From positions 62,001-126,000 of the forward strand of contig AZYM01000059.1 of assembly GCA_000611715.1 (NCBI GenBank): DNA of 64,000 nucleotides. The letters run 5' to 3'. Each line of letters starts with the position of its first letter. Positions within the stretch are counted from its first letter, which is position 1. Under the pieces are notes generated by a model, which did no database searches, was not told the origin of the DNA, and worked only from the letters and a program-made list of their open reading frames with translations. The position numbers and the translations under genes were made by a program. Shown here in pieces: positions 1-11,213 of this stretch. The stretch comes from Scolecobasidium constrictum UM 578 (taxonomy: Eukaryota; Ascomycota; Dothideomycetes; Venturiales; Sympoventuriaceae).

Positions 1-1
1 G

Positions 2-1195
2 AGCAAGCAGATGCTTTATCAGCTCCTGCATACGCCGAACGCGTACAAAAATCACACGCGTCGCTACACGTTTTCGGCCACAGCTCAGATCGTCTATGGC
101 TTCCGCGTCGAAAACATCGAGGACTCGCGTTACATCGGCCTCTACGAGTACTTCGAGCAGCTGTCTGATCTCATTGGCAAGACTTTGTCTTTGCTCGCCG
201 ACATCTATCCGATCCTGCAGTGGCTACCAGACTGCATGCTTCCCTCGCGTCCCACCGCCAAAACCATGCACACGAAGACTTTGAAGTTCTTCCGCAGCTT
301 GTGGGACAAGGTAGGTGAAGATGTCGAGAAGAACAAGGCTGCCGACTCGTACGCAAAGTCCCTGCTTGCCGTGAAGCCCGACGAACCAGGACTTACCGAC
401 GACTACGCGGCCTACATTTGTGGTATTCTCCTCCTTGGCGGCAGCGACTCCACCAGCAATGAGCTCGTCGCCTTCATCCAGGCCATAATTCTCTTCCCCG
501 AGGTCCAAAAGCGTGCGCATGCCGAGATAGATGAAGTGTGCGGTGATCGTCTCCCCACCAAGGACGACGCCGAACACATGCCCTACATCCGCGCCTGCGT
601 CAAGGAAGTCTGCCGCTGGATGCCAACTGCTCTCTTGGGTGTCCCGCACGCTGTCGACAGGGACGATCGCTATCAAGGTTACCGCATCCCCTAGAACGCG
701 GCGATCATGTGCAATACCTGGGCCATCAACATGGACCCCAAGCGTCACCCAAAGCCACGCGCCTTCGACCCCACTCGGTACCTCGACAACACCAAGTCCG
801 CCCGCCAGAATACTCAGCTCGGCGATGTCTCAAAGCGCGATCACATGCTCTTTGGTGCTGGACGTCGCGTCTGTAAGGGCATGGACATCGCCGAGTCTTC
901 GATTACCATTGGCATCATGCGTATTCTCTGGGCTTTCAACATTGGCAAGGCGACTCGCGAGAACGGCATGCCCATCACGCCTGATGCTGATGACCTGATT
1001 GGAGGTGTGATGATCTGCCCGCGTCCATTCGAGGCCAGTATCACGCCGCGCAGCGAGAAGCATAGGAAGACTGTCGAGAAGGAGTGGACGGAGGCGCAAC
1101 ATGTGCTGGATAAGGAGACGAGGCAGTGGAAGCCGGAGTACTTCCCGGAGAATGTGACCTTCGACACGATTCGCTCGAAGCAGGCTGAGAAGTAG
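2..1195 (+). pseudogene. Cytochrome P450, 5' partial, interrupted by an in-frame TAG
   Basis: This is the C-terminal three quarters of a microsomal-type P450 monooxygenase; the N-terminal anchor lies outside the window. The open frame enters at the left edge. The I-helix oxygen-binding segment reads GGSDSTS, the K-helix ExxR appears as KEVCR, and the haem-binding loop reads FGAGRRVCKG with the axial cysteine codon near 871. The reading frame is interrupted once, at 692-694, where TAG stands between GYRIP and NAAIMCNTW. The same frame continues intact to the stop at 1195, so nothing else is broken. A CAG or AAG codon changed to TAG would explain it. As sequenced, the product would lack the haem cysteine and be inactive. 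A base-call error or stop readthrough cannot be excluded. Substrate unknown. Confidence 0.85.
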
Positions 1196-2075
1196 ACAAG
1201 AAGAGAGGGTGATGGACGAAGAGTGGCCTAATCAAGGGATGGCCGGGCAAAACTTGCTTCAGCTACGCGTACGTGAGGGATACATGCGATGGAAAACTTG
1301 CTCTGAACATGAAGCTTTACTGGAATAGACTCTTTATGCACAAAATTCACATCGTTAATGAAGGTGATGTGAACGCTGCTATCTCCTTCTCCAATTGATC
1401 ACTCACTTCCCTTGACACATTTGCCTGCGATTCAACGCAAGGCTCTCATCGTATCTGCTCCTACCGGGATTAAGACTGTCTGTGCATGACCACGAGTCAC
1501 TGGGAGCGGCCGGAAATGTTCAACCGCAACATCAGGCACACTCTTCTCCAACACCCCACACGACCTCCCCAGACTTGGCTAGCTTGGGACCCCGCATGTC
1601 CCCAACTTTTAGCGCCTCATGCCCCGGAAAATCGACGCTCCTATCTTCCGCTTCACACTCTTCACCATAGAAGCGAGGTACCAGACGTTGACAATCCGCA
1701 GAGCATGAAGCTTTTGCCTGCAAATCGAGCAGTATGAGCATTACGCCCTACGGCTAGCTCCCATAGCAAACGTCGTCTCCTGCCTCTCCTACATGCCAGC
1801 TCATGATGGGTGAACGCAGGAGCCAGTGTATGCACCGGAAATAACGCGTCAAGCCCTTCTCGCTATTCGCGTGTCAGACGAGATCATGGATCTGCATGCA
1901 AGAGGCTGATAACTTGGATTTGATCCACATGGACGGATCACTTTACCCCATCAGACTGGAAGGCGCGCATTGATCGACGGAGCTAAATTGGAAGACGTGC
2001 CCAAATGCGAACTTTCCAAAGCATCCCACGCACATCCACAGATACGGGTGCTGTAGCATTTCGACTTCAACCATC
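1196..2075. other. Intergenic, no gene seen
   Basis: About 880 bases between the P450 and the MFS transporter. The reading frames here are short and overlap on both strands with no recognisable motif. A TGATAA core occurs near 1909 but without the flanks of an SreA-type box. The 3' part should hold the promoter of the transporter. Confidence 0.5.
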
Positions 2076-4135
2076 ATGGCGACCAACGACAAGGTAGAAG
2101 GCGCGGACGTGATCCACAGCGAACACGCCGCAGCGCCTTCACAGAGCTCCGGAGGACACGATATCAAAGACGACCATCATGTCGGCGAGGTCATTGGCCG
2201 CGACTTCACGGTCAACGATGCCGATATCCCCGTAGGTTACTTCAGGTCCTTCAACTTCCTGGGTTCCATGTTCGCAATCGGATTGAGCTTCGGTTGTGGT
2301 GTCGGCGGATTCACGCTCGCGGCGCCTATCCTGACTATCATCAACAATGACATTGGCCCAGACGCCAACATCATATGGGTGTCTCTGTCATATCTGCTCA
2401 CGACGTCAATTGGGTTGATCATTGTTGGCAGGGTCTCGGACATCTTTGGGAGACGGTATTGGTGAGTTTGCTTTGTGCAGCCCTTACTCCAAGCATATCG
2501 AGGCTGATGATGTTTTCAGGTTCGTTGGTGGTTGTGCCATCGGCACATTGGGTTGTATCGTCGCTTCTGTTGCTCCAAATGTGCCAGCTTTAATCGCGGC
2601 AGAGACATTGATCGGCATCGGCGGCTCTGTGCAGATCTCATACGCATGTGCGTTTCGTGTCTTCATGTTCATCAAAAACTTTGTCACTAATGAAGGCGAC
2701 AGTCATCGTTAGCGAGCTTGTCCCACAGAAGTACAGGTTTCTTGCGAACGGGTACGTTTTTCTCTGGGGCATCCCATTCAGCGGTCTGGCTCCGGCCGTC
2801 TCATACAGCTTCGTGTACCACACTACTCTCGGATGGCGAGGGTAAGTCGACCTATTCGCAGCTGCATACCGTAGACTAACAGCACGTCAGTGTGTTCTAC
2901 CTGATGATAGCTATGAACGGCCTCGCGACTCTAGCTTTCATCTTCTGCTACCACCCGCCAACGTTCGAAGCGAAGCATGGCAAGAAGAGCAAGCTGGAGT
3001 TCATCAAACATTTTGATTACCTGGGCACGTTCATCATTGTCCTGGGTCTGCTTCTCTTCCTCATGGGACTGTCTTGGGGTGGCACAGTGTATCCATGGAG
3101 ATCAGCTCATGTCATCGCTTGTATGGTCGTTGGCGCACTACTGACCATTGGCTTCTTCCTCTATGAAGCTTTCATGCCGCTCAAGGAGCCTTTGCTGCCC
3201 ATGTATCTACTGAAAAACACCGGCTGGGACGTGACGGTGATCATTTGGGCAATAGGTGAGTCGCACCAATTCGGTGTCCAAGCATATAAACGCTCACGCG
3301 ATCAAAGGTGCTGGAGTCTACTACGCCAATGCCCTTCTTTGGCCCGGAATGGTATCCTCTATGTACGCCACTGGAAGCGAAGGACCAATGTGGATCGGCT
3401 GGATGAGTTGCTTGCCAAATTGTGGCATCTTGTTTGGGGAATACTGCGCTTGCTGGTACAAAAGGAACACGAACTGGCAGATCGTGGTCTTCTTTTCTCT
3501 CGGAGCTGTCTTCCTGGCTCGTAAGTGTATGGCTGGATCCCAAAGTTTACAACACGCTGACCAACATGAAAGTGATGGCGACATCCACGCCAGACTCGTC
3601 AACGCGCTCCGCAATCTTCATCTTCATCGCATCATCCTTTGTCGGCGCCGTGGAGCTACTCAGCTCAACAGTGTCAACATTATGCATAGACGACCAGAGA
3701 GAAATCGGCACGGCAACCGGTGCTGCTGGATCAGCTCGATCACTCATCTCGACCATCTGCAGCACAATCTACACCGTCATCCTATCAAACCGACTGGCCC
3801 AGACTGTTCCAGCCGTCGTTCCTCCCGCCTTGATCGCAGCTGGCCTGCCCGAGAGCTCTGTTGCGGGTTTTCTCTCCGGCATGACCGCTGGCAGTTTCGC
3901 AGATGTGGCTGGTGTCACCCCAGAAATCATCGCTGCCGGAGTGGCTGCAAATGCTAATGCATACAATCAAGCTTACAGGACTGTCTGGCTCAGCACGATT
4001 GCATTCTCCGGCCTAGGCGTCATCTTGTCATTCTTCGCGCCGAATGTTAATCATCAATTGACTGGCGATGTGGTGGTACAGGTCAAGAAATACGAGAATG
4101 GACGAGATATGGAGAAGACTGCCGGTGCTGCTTAG
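2076..4135 (+). CDS. TRI12-like MFS multidrug/toxin exporter
   Basis: A plasma-membrane proton-coupled exporter of the fungal trichothecene-efflux (TRI12) branch of the major facilitator superfamily, a branch related to siderophore transporters. Splicing gives six exons: 2076-2461, 2520-2647, 2703-2841, 2891-3255, 3308-3520 and 3573-4135, about 597 residues, the usual length for 14-helix members. The first cytoplasmic loop carries the MFS motif as GRVSDIFGRRYW, spanning the first splice junction. Hydrophobic helices occur throughout, and a short charged tail follows the last helix. All five introns have GT-AG ends and keep frame. It starts after a gene-poor stretch and lies next to an SDR, so it could belong to a small metabolite locus. 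It is about 11 kb from the siderophore genes, so export of siderophore is only a possibility. Substrate unknown. Confidence 0.88.
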
Positions 4136-4738
4136 GTATCGGCGGACGCTATGGAGACTCGCATCAGTAAAAGCCACTTAGCAGGCAGATACGCGAAGGT
4201 CTTCCTGCAGCGAGCTTCACTCAAAGCATGATCCACTTCCGATAGCAGTCGATCATTTGTACCTACACATGCAATTGAGTCGCGCTTAATCTTCTGCACG
4301 TGTCGCCATATGTCTAGCAAAACATGGTGACTTTTGATTTCGTCATAAAATGCCCTGATCATGCCGCGGATCGTAAAGACATTCTGCCCAAGTTTACAGC
4401 AAGAGGATTTCCTGCAAGATATCTTGTACTTCAAACAGCTCGGGCGAGCCAACTTATGCGGTCGGTATACAACAATACTGGACTCCTTATTCCCGCTTTG
4501 GTCTTTTTGCCACGTGACTACGGTTGTTCTTATCCGTTCGACGTTGCGGGCATTGTGGAACAATTGAAGCGGAGACATGACTGGCACAATGGTGGCCGTA
4601 CATTAAGAGCCAACGGAATGACTTTAGTGTACACAACTACACATTCAGCTTGGTCCTGCACAGAGTGACCACCGTGCTCATATCGTCAACCTTAAGCTAG
4701 CTGTGGTACCAACATCTCTTCTAGAGACACTAATCACT
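4136..4738. other. Intergenic, no gene seen
   Basis: About 600 bases between the MFS gene and the SDR. A 151-codon frame on the minus strand has no recognisable family features and I treat it as chance. Confidence 0.5.
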
Positions 4739-5570
4739 ATGCCAGAACAGAAGATAGCAGTGATCACGGGAGGAGGTAGTGCAGAACCAATTAAGTATCA
4801 AAGTCATCGGCTAATACGACATAGCGTCGGGCATTGGTCTCACCAACTCCAAGACCGGGACCGAGCAAGCGCAAGCATTGGGCAACAAAGCTTCATTCCA
4901 ACAAGTCGACTGCACTTCGTACGCGAGCCTTGGAACGGCCTTCAAGACCACCTTCCAAAGCCACAAACGCATCGACTTTGTGTTCGCCAACGCAGGCATA
5001 GGCGAAAGAACTAATTTCTACGAACGCCACGATTCTTGCGGAGAAGACCCGCCACCGCAACCTGAAGAGTGGAAGCGTATCACCGATATATGTTTGACTG
5101 GCGTCTTCTCAACCGCCTATCTCGCGCAGCATTACTTCCGCCTGAGTCCCGACGCTGCAAAGGGCGAACGGAATCTGGTCATCACAGCGAGCTGTGGAGC
5201 TCTCTACCCGTCAAATTACTCTCCTGTCTATACAGCAGCTAAGCACGGTGTGCTCGGGTTCATGCGATCGGTCGCGCCCGCAATGTATCGACTGGACGGT
5301 ATTCGTGTCAACGCTGTGCTGCCAGGGACTGTGCAGACCAATTTGCTCTCGAAAGACGAATGGGCCAGCTTCCCTCAAGAATACTTCACGCCAGTCGAGA
5401 AGATCGCGGAGGTCGTTGCCATGTTTGTGGATGGCAAGGATCGAGGGAAAGCGGTGGAATGCAGCGGGCGCAATCATTACTATCGAGAGCAGCCTGAGTA
5501 TTGCGATGAAGCCATGCGTGCGGTCATGGCCAGTACAGACAGAGATACGCCATTCGATTTGGGAAAGTAA
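4739..5570 (+). CDS. Short-chain dehydrogenase with a shortened Rossmann segment
   Basis: An NAD(P)-dependent oxidoreductase of the classical SDR family, resembling fungal 15-hydroxyprostaglandin-dehydrogenase-like proteins. Exons 4739-4775 and 4825-5570 join in frame to give about 260 residues. The cofactor glycine motif is rebuilt across the intron as TGGASGIGL; NAG occurs in FANAGIG, the catalytic serine in ITASCG and the catalytic YxxxK in YTAAKHG. The oddity is between the glycine motif and the next conserved piece (about residues 22-30). Only about eight residues separate GIGL from AQALG, where about 25 are normal, so most of helix A and strand beta-2, including the acidic residue that binds the ribose, is missing. 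The genome has no hidden sequence for it. The enzyme may be inactive. Start chosen at the ATG just before PEQKIAVITG. Confidence 0.75.
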
Positions 5571-6035
5571 GCTCGCGTGTGTAAGCAATAGAGCATGTCC
5601 TACACGATATTCGCCACTAGATTTCTGACATTGTCTGATGAACAGTAGTCAGGTTCAAGTTGAAGTTTGCGTTATCTCAGCAGTGCCAGACACCACTCTT
5701 GTTGTCCTAGACCTCAGCCTCGAATCAGCAGATTCGTCGATGCGTACACAGCTGACCTCCGCGAATTGCCCGTCAAGTACTTTTCAAGCTCGTCTCCATG
5801 ACATCGCCGGCATCACTCAGCTTCCGTGGTGGCACTCGAAGCGTGGCTTGGAGGCCGCGAGCAATAATGCTACGATCCCGAGAAAATTTGCTTTTCTTCG
5901 CTTCTTGTGTCGAGAACTCTCGGTGCTTTGTCGTATCTCGAGATGAACTGAGGTGATTGGACTACTGCTGCCGAAGCCACAGCGATGGCACAACTCCTGG
6001 TGTTCTCTTGTGTTGAAACGCGTAGCCCCAGCTTC
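5571..6035. other. Intergenic between convergent genes
   Basis: About 465 bases between the 3' ends of the SDR and the GH76 gene. The frames here look like chance. A possible extra intron donor in the GH76 tail near 6041 means its true 3' end could extend slightly into this stretch. Confidence 0.45.
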
Positions 6036-7801
6036 TCAAGTACCTGGCCACGAGCGTCCAGAACTCATACTCGATCTCAGGCTGTGCGATTGGAACTTCT
6101 CTCGTGCCTCATTGATGTCATCCACAACAAGGAAGAAGATGAACGCGGCTGTTGCGCCCAAAGCAATGACGGTCACGATCCAGGCACCAGCTTTGTCGCC
6201 GGCGGTCATCTCTCTCGTTGCCAGTATCTCCGCTGCTGATGGTGCCTGTGCTTCGCCGTTGCCTGCACCAGCATTGCCCTGGCTTGTGCCGCCGTCGACC
6301 GTTACAGGCGTCGAGACATGGTTGATCAAGTTGGCTTGAACAATACTCATAGTTGTCATCTGATTGCCGATGTCGCGCTCTCCATCATCCTGCGGCGCTG
6401 TTTGTCGTTATGTCAGCATTTGCAGGTCGGATGAGCGCGAAACGAGCGGGTAGTCACCAGAAATCTTCTGGACGATGTCTTGACTTACCATACCACTTCC
6501 GACCACACGCGACTGGCCCTCCTACTGCATTGCCAGGACCTGCAATGCATTGCCTGATTGCCGCTTGTGCAGAGCCTTGTAGCCACGGCATGATCGTTGG
6601 CGAGGTGAATGGAGCCATCTGAACAGTCAATGCGAGCCATCGCGATAAGTAGGCCTTGAAGGATCGCTGGTCTTTGTTACAATTGCCATTGCCTTCGCAA
6701 GCATACTCGGTCATCACATTCCCGCCATATTCTGGCAGAAAGAAGACACGCTGAACGTTCGGCAAATAACCATTCAGTCGATCGGCCCACTTCTGGTCTT
6801 CAGTGTGGTTCCACATAAAAGCCGTCCCCATGATCATGGTGCCGATATTGTAGCTCCACTGGATTAGACCAATCTGATCGGACGGACACGTCTTTGTCCT
6901 CTCGTCGAAATGATAGGAGTCGTATACCTCCCACGTATCCTGATTGATGAGCTGTGAAGTCCAGAGCCAGTCATAAGTCTTCTCTGCCCAATCTGCATAG
7001 GTGTCGTTCTTCGTGTAGCGCGCGAGCCGTGCTGCAAGCTGATAGAAACAGCCATTCGAGATCACGCCCTGCGGTGTACGATCAGTAGGTACGACAGGAC
7101 AAGATGTTTGACATAACTCACTTTGTTATCATAGCCATTGTTCAATGGGTTGAATTGCCATCGCAAACCACCACCACAATTCGCATCATCCCATCGTGCT
7201 GCTTGACGATTGAACACAGCCTGAGCGAGCGCGAGCCATTGTGGCTGATCTGGCTCTGGATCTGGAAACTTGAGCTCAGCTGCAGTCATGGCAGCTAGAG
7301 CCCAGAATGCCTGGTCATCATTTCCTTCGGTCCTCGTCTGGTTTGTTGGCTCATAATTATTGTGCGGTCCAACTTGGAAAAGCAAAGCTTGCTTTGTGAC
7401 TTCATTCCAGGTATCATCACCAGTGTAATGCCTGTGCATGAACGTCAGTTCCCTCCATGGTAACGTGCAGCTTGTCAGTAATACCAGTATTCTACCATTT
7501 GACCAAACAGTGCACCGGCTTGCCACCAGTTGTACTCACCAGCCGCGAATGCTGGTAGACGACCTGGTGTACCGCCGGGTTTGTCGCCATCGTAATAATT
7601 CATGCATGATTCCGCCAGCTGTCGCGAAGCTGTCCGGATGCTGTCTGATCATAATTGTAAGTTTTTGATACTGTACATGGGTACGTGGAACTCACCAGTG
7701 CTCGACAGATCGAGCGTTATTGCCTGAGCACTTGCCAAAGTAGCGAGGAGACATAACTGAAGAGCTCGGGTGATTGATCCGACTCTGGACGAGAAGAACA
7801 T
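6036..7801 (-). CDS. GH76 mannan endo-1,6-alpha-mannosidase (DCW1/DFG5 type)
   Basis: Cell-wall enzyme of glycoside hydrolase family 76; DCW1/DFG5 relatives act at the cell surface and help cross-link GPI proteins into the wall. Exons on the minus strand are 7801-7696, 7644-7485, 7431-7122, 7068-6489 and 6397-6036, all phase-consistent, giving about 505 residues. A hydrophobic signal peptide ending near ASAQA opens the protein. Family hallmarks are WWQAGALFG, YWHYTGDDTWNEV (rebuilt across an intron), VGPHNNYEP, the acidic EGNDDQAFW that carries the catalytic aspartates, and SNGCFYQLAARLARYT. The C-terminus has a hydrophobic span (GAWIVTVIALGATAAFIFF) followed by a basic tail, suggesting a type I membrane anchor rather than a GPI site. 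The last few residues depend on whether a further small intron exists near 6041. Confidence 0.92.
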
Positions 7802-9063
7802 GGTAACGAAAGACAGACGATGCACGTTCACGTGCTATACGTCAACGACGGAGTATAGCCATACGCTCACTAGAAAAGCGAGTTGTTGTCCGCGAGCAAC
7901 AGCATCAAATCGCAGAGGCAGAATCGACGACGACATGCGCATGTGCGAAGCACAAAGGTAAAAGAAGAACATCTGGTCCACATAATGAGCGTTGCGGGAG
8001 CTAGATGCGATCGGTTCATCAACGGGTTTACGAGAAAAGTAACTGCTGGAGTGTCTCCCATTGGATCGTGGCAGCATGACGCTTACTAGTCGTGATGATG
8101 CTTGCTTGCTGCACGTACGATTTTGTGGGGTAGCATGGTTCCTACGAGCTCGATTGTGCAAGCGAGGGGTACTGTCGGGTGGTTGCAGGTCTTCAAGTCG
8201 CGTTTCGCAGGTTGCAAAGGCGTTTTGTGACGACTTCTCGAACCATAGTGGCTTCAAGGCTGTCAGAAGCGGGCTCAGAGCTCACTTTGTGTCTTTCATG
8301 ACCATTGCAATCACGATGCCGTCTTTGCAGGATGCAACATCGAGTGACATCAACTTTCGAGTGCCAAGTCAATAGTACAAGAACACAGGTAGTGTTGGCG
8401 AAAGTCTTTGTACCGAAAGCTGCCGCCGGCCGGTGCGGAGTCGTGACCGTTGTGGACCAATCCACATCTGGTACAAGCATTTAGGTTCCTGCTTGGTGGA
8501 GCTTGAGTGGTCGAAATACTCGTACGACAAGTACCTCCGTAGCTAAATGGTAGTTTGGAGGCACGAGAATGCTATTCAACAAATGTGCGCAATGTTAAAG
8601 ATCTTGGATGGCAGGAAGTTGCAGTTTTTCGGGAGGCTGGGAAAAGTGGGCCCTGACACGTGAGCTTCAAGGTCGATATTGCCGTCTTGAAGAGCTGTGT
8701 TCAACATCCTTACATTCCATTCCGCGTCATCGCAGTCTGAAGTTTCTTGTACATTGCGATGGCGAGACCATCTCCAACGTAGCGACCGCGAAGATCGTAT
8801 GCAATCAGGCCGGAATTCTAATACTGACAGTCAACATCGCGGAGCAATGAAAGCAGTGAAGTAAATTCGTGCTATGGAATGGAGGGCATTCACAGTGAAA
8901 AGAACATGTAACCCTGATTCGGCTTATCCCACCATAACAGGCCCCCGGGGAGCCTGTATAGGTTTGCCCAAATTTTACACGCCCTTTCATCGCCTCGTGT
9001 CGCTAGTCATTGGGTACCATATGCACCATGATTTGCCAGCGATAATCTCCTGTCCCGAGACAA
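7802..9063. other. Long intergenic stretch, no gene seen
   Basis: About 1.26 kb upstream of the GH76 gene and downstream of the small secreted-protein gene. Several frames of 60-140 codons overlap on both strands but none shows a recognisable motif or a splice pattern. It probably contains the GH76 promoter. Confidence 0.45.
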
Positions 9064-9294
9064 TCATCGCGCTGCCGCCGGATTTGTGATGTTGACGAAG
9101 GGATGCGGAGCCGGAAGCTCGGGCACGGCTGGCCCTGGGTCTATCGGCGCTGGAGCTGGCGGAAGCGGTGTGCTCGTGTTGCCTGGCATTGCTGGAGCTG
9201 GCACGAGAGTGGCGATTTGAGGATGCCGCTTGTTCGGAGCAGTAGCCAATGCGATACTGGCAAAGGCAAGAAGTACAAGAGCCCGGAGAATCAT
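9064..9294 (-). CDS. Small secreted proline-rich protein
   Basis: A 76-residue frame. I chose the ATG at 9294 because it starts a clean signal peptide (MILRALVLLAFASIALA), although the frame stays open upstream to 9396 with earlier ATGs. The mature part is rich in Pro and Ala, with repeats such as PAPAMPG, PLPPAPAPIDPGP and PELPAPHP, two potential N-glycosylation sites (NTST, NITN) and no cysteine. A KR pair after the signal could be a Kex2-type processing site. No family recognised. The lack of cysteines argues against a typical apoplastic effector; a wall-associated or processed peptide is possible. Confidence 0.5.
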   Translation of the reverse strand: MILRALVLLAFASIALATAPNKRHPQIATLVPAPAMPGNTSTPLPPAPAPIDPGPAVPELPAPHPFVNITNPAAAR

Positions 9295-9511
9295 GGTTGT
9301 ATCGGTGGTGTGAACTGTACAGTCAGGCATGGCTCTGCGTGCAGTCAGTAAATACTCACATGAAGATTCGTCTGCAAGTTTGTCTCTCGGAATCAATGGC
9401 TTGTAGATAGAAATCTCGTGGGATTGGCATGATCGATATCACGCGCACCGAACACTAACGCAGCGTTTCACTCTTCTGAGACGGACGAAACGCATCTCTC
9501 TGTCTCGAGCA

Positions 9512-10078
9512 TCACAAACGCTTCAGCACAGTTTTGGTATCAAGTACTTCCCCGAACGCGAAGCCGAAGCCTTTGAGACCGGCTTTATGTTGCGTCGCAT
9601 TCGCGCTGCCGCAAGCATCGCTCACAAGCCATGTTTCGAATCCGCGGTTAAAAGCGCTCCTCGCTGTCGTGTCGCAACAGCAGTCGGTCATCACGCCCAC
9701 GACTACGATACGGTCGACTCCATCACTTCTCAGACGGTCTTCGAGGTCTGTGTTGATGAAGGCATCGTAGGTGTTCTTCCGTACCATTCGGGGCTCTCCT
9801 GCTTTCTTGAATGCTTCCACCACATCAGGAATTAGCTGCCAATCTGGACTGCCGATTGCGATGGAGCCATCGGCACCCCATCTGTGCACTAATTGATTCG
9901 GTACTTTGCCTGACAATTCCTCTTCGGTGTGACCGTGCTGGGTAAAGTATTGAGGCATTCCACGTTTCGTGAAATGATCACTTAACTCAACCACACGCGA
10001 CATGGAGTTGACGACCATGTCCGCGAAGAACTCTTGCATGTCAATTGTGAGGAGTGCAGTCTGCATGTCGTCGCTCAA
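9512..10078 (-). CDS. Isochorismatase-like cysteine hydrolase
   Basis: A single-exon 188-residue member of the isochorismatase-like hydrolase superfamily, a cytosolic group that includes nicotinamidases and N-carbamoyl amidases. The triad is visible: Asp in LLTIDMQEFF near residue 13, Lys in VRKNTYDAF near residue 100, and the nucleophilic Cys in VGVMTDCCCDTTARSAF near residue 132. A cis-peptide-type VMTDC context is conserved. The length matches the family. The substrate cannot be told from sequence. Its 3' end faces the small secreted-protein gene on the same strand. A run of three cysteines at the nucleophile position is a little unusual. Confidence 0.88.
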   Translation of the reverse strand: MSDDMQTALLTIDMQEFFADMVVNSMSRVVELSDHFTKRGMPQYFTQHGHTEEELSGKVPNQLVHRWGADGSIAIGSPDWQLIPDVVEAFKKAGEPRMVRKNTYDAFINTDLEDRLRSDGVDRIVVVGVMTDCCCDTTARSAFNRGFETWLVSDACGSANATQHKAGLKGFGFAFGEVLDTKTVLKRL

Positions 10079-10340
10079 ACGATTTATCTGGTGACATGGA
10101 ACAGAGTTTGATGGATTTCGCTCGTGTGATGGAGGATGCGGAAGAGGATCATGACTCGCGGAAACATGGGAATCTGTGAATCCCCAAATTGCATTCTGAC
10201 ATCATGCCGCGGGCTCCAGCTTCACTCTCTCCCAGCCTCACTCGACTTGCGACTCTCATTATTGCTATCAATCATTTCCCAAGACCTCAATTGCTATCTT
10301 TGAAGCTCAGACGACGCTGGACACTCGATTAATCACAACA

Positions 10341-10771
10341 ATGCCAATCCTACGATCTTTCATTCGCCCGGCGATGCGGCACCACCTTTTGGCAAGCAGA
10401 ACGCATCGAACATTCGTCTCAACTCCAATATATCGCATCAAAGAGACAGCAGATCGCTCTCCAGAAGAGCTCGAGCGAAAAAAGCAGGAGCAATTGAAGA
10501 AACAGGAGAAAGGGCAGGGCGAATGGCATGAGGAGCTGGTATGTGACTGCTCTCCTTATTCACGAGAACAAAGCCTCGTTCGTTATGGCTCGTCTCGTCT
10601 ACACTCTACCTCTTTCTCGTGCCTCTTTAGTGAATCCGAATTAACATTTCGAAGGCTAGTGAGGGCGAATCGAACATCGCAGCGGACAAGCAAGAAGTGA
10701 AAGACCATGAGGAACACATGGAGGAGCTCCAGAAGAACACGGCCAGGAAAGGCGAACAAGGAAAGATATAG
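10341..10771 (+). CDS. Small conserved protein, likely mitochondrial
   Basis: Exons 10341-10538 and 10655-10771 join in phase 0 to give 104 residues. The first 35 residues are rich in Arg, Ser and Thr and lack acids, as in a mitochondrial presequence. The rest is charged and helical, with long runs of Glu, Lys and Gln (SPEELERKKQEQLKKQEKGQ, then EWHEELASEGESNIAAD and DHEEHMEELQ). This pattern matches a small protein widespread in ascomycetes whose role is not established. It resembles the mitochondrial ATPase inhibitor only in being small and charged, and I do not see that family's signature. The intron is 116 bases, longer than most in the window. Confidence 0.72.
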
Positions 10772-11213
10772 TAAGAGGTAGCGCTTCGTAGTAATGGCAT
10801 ATGCAAGTTTTGCTGCAGTAAATCCACGAGTTCAGACGTGGGGACAGGATACAAGAGCGCTGGCCGGTGGTTCATGATCACAACTCGCAGCGGCGGGACT
10901 TAGGGTACATCGATTGCATCGAAGGGATCGGAGAGTAGAATCTTGTCCCCAAGGATCCCAGTTCGCACTTCCCTGAAGCTGTTCAGTTGCTCTTGCCTGT
11001 CGACTCAGCTGCCTACCACTTGTCCGCACCACTCACTCTCCGCTCACTTCACCACAACAGACCGAACTTTCTGCGCAATGGCGGCTTGACTGTGCAACCT
11101 TTGCTCATAAAGTTCGGTGCTTCTGCTGCAAATTCTCTTTTTCTACACACAACATCCTCCCCACCTTTTACGCTCGATATCCGGCCGCTTGTTAGTGCTC
11201 CTTCTTCGCTACA
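10772..11213. other. Intergenic, probable promoter region
   Basis: About 440 bases between two genes on the same strand. Pyrimidine-rich tracts just before 11214 are typical of a fungal 5' untranslated region. No gene seen. Confidence 0.45.

Noticed and set aside
2076..4135. Calling the MFS gene a siderophore transporter of the cluster
   Set aside because: Sequence looks TRI12-like rather than Sit/Mir, it is 11 kb away, and its upstream GATA core lacks the SreA flanks.
10341..10771. Naming the small mitochondrial-type protein as ATPase inhibitor IF1
   Set aside because: The IF1 core pattern is not present; only size, charge and presequence fit.
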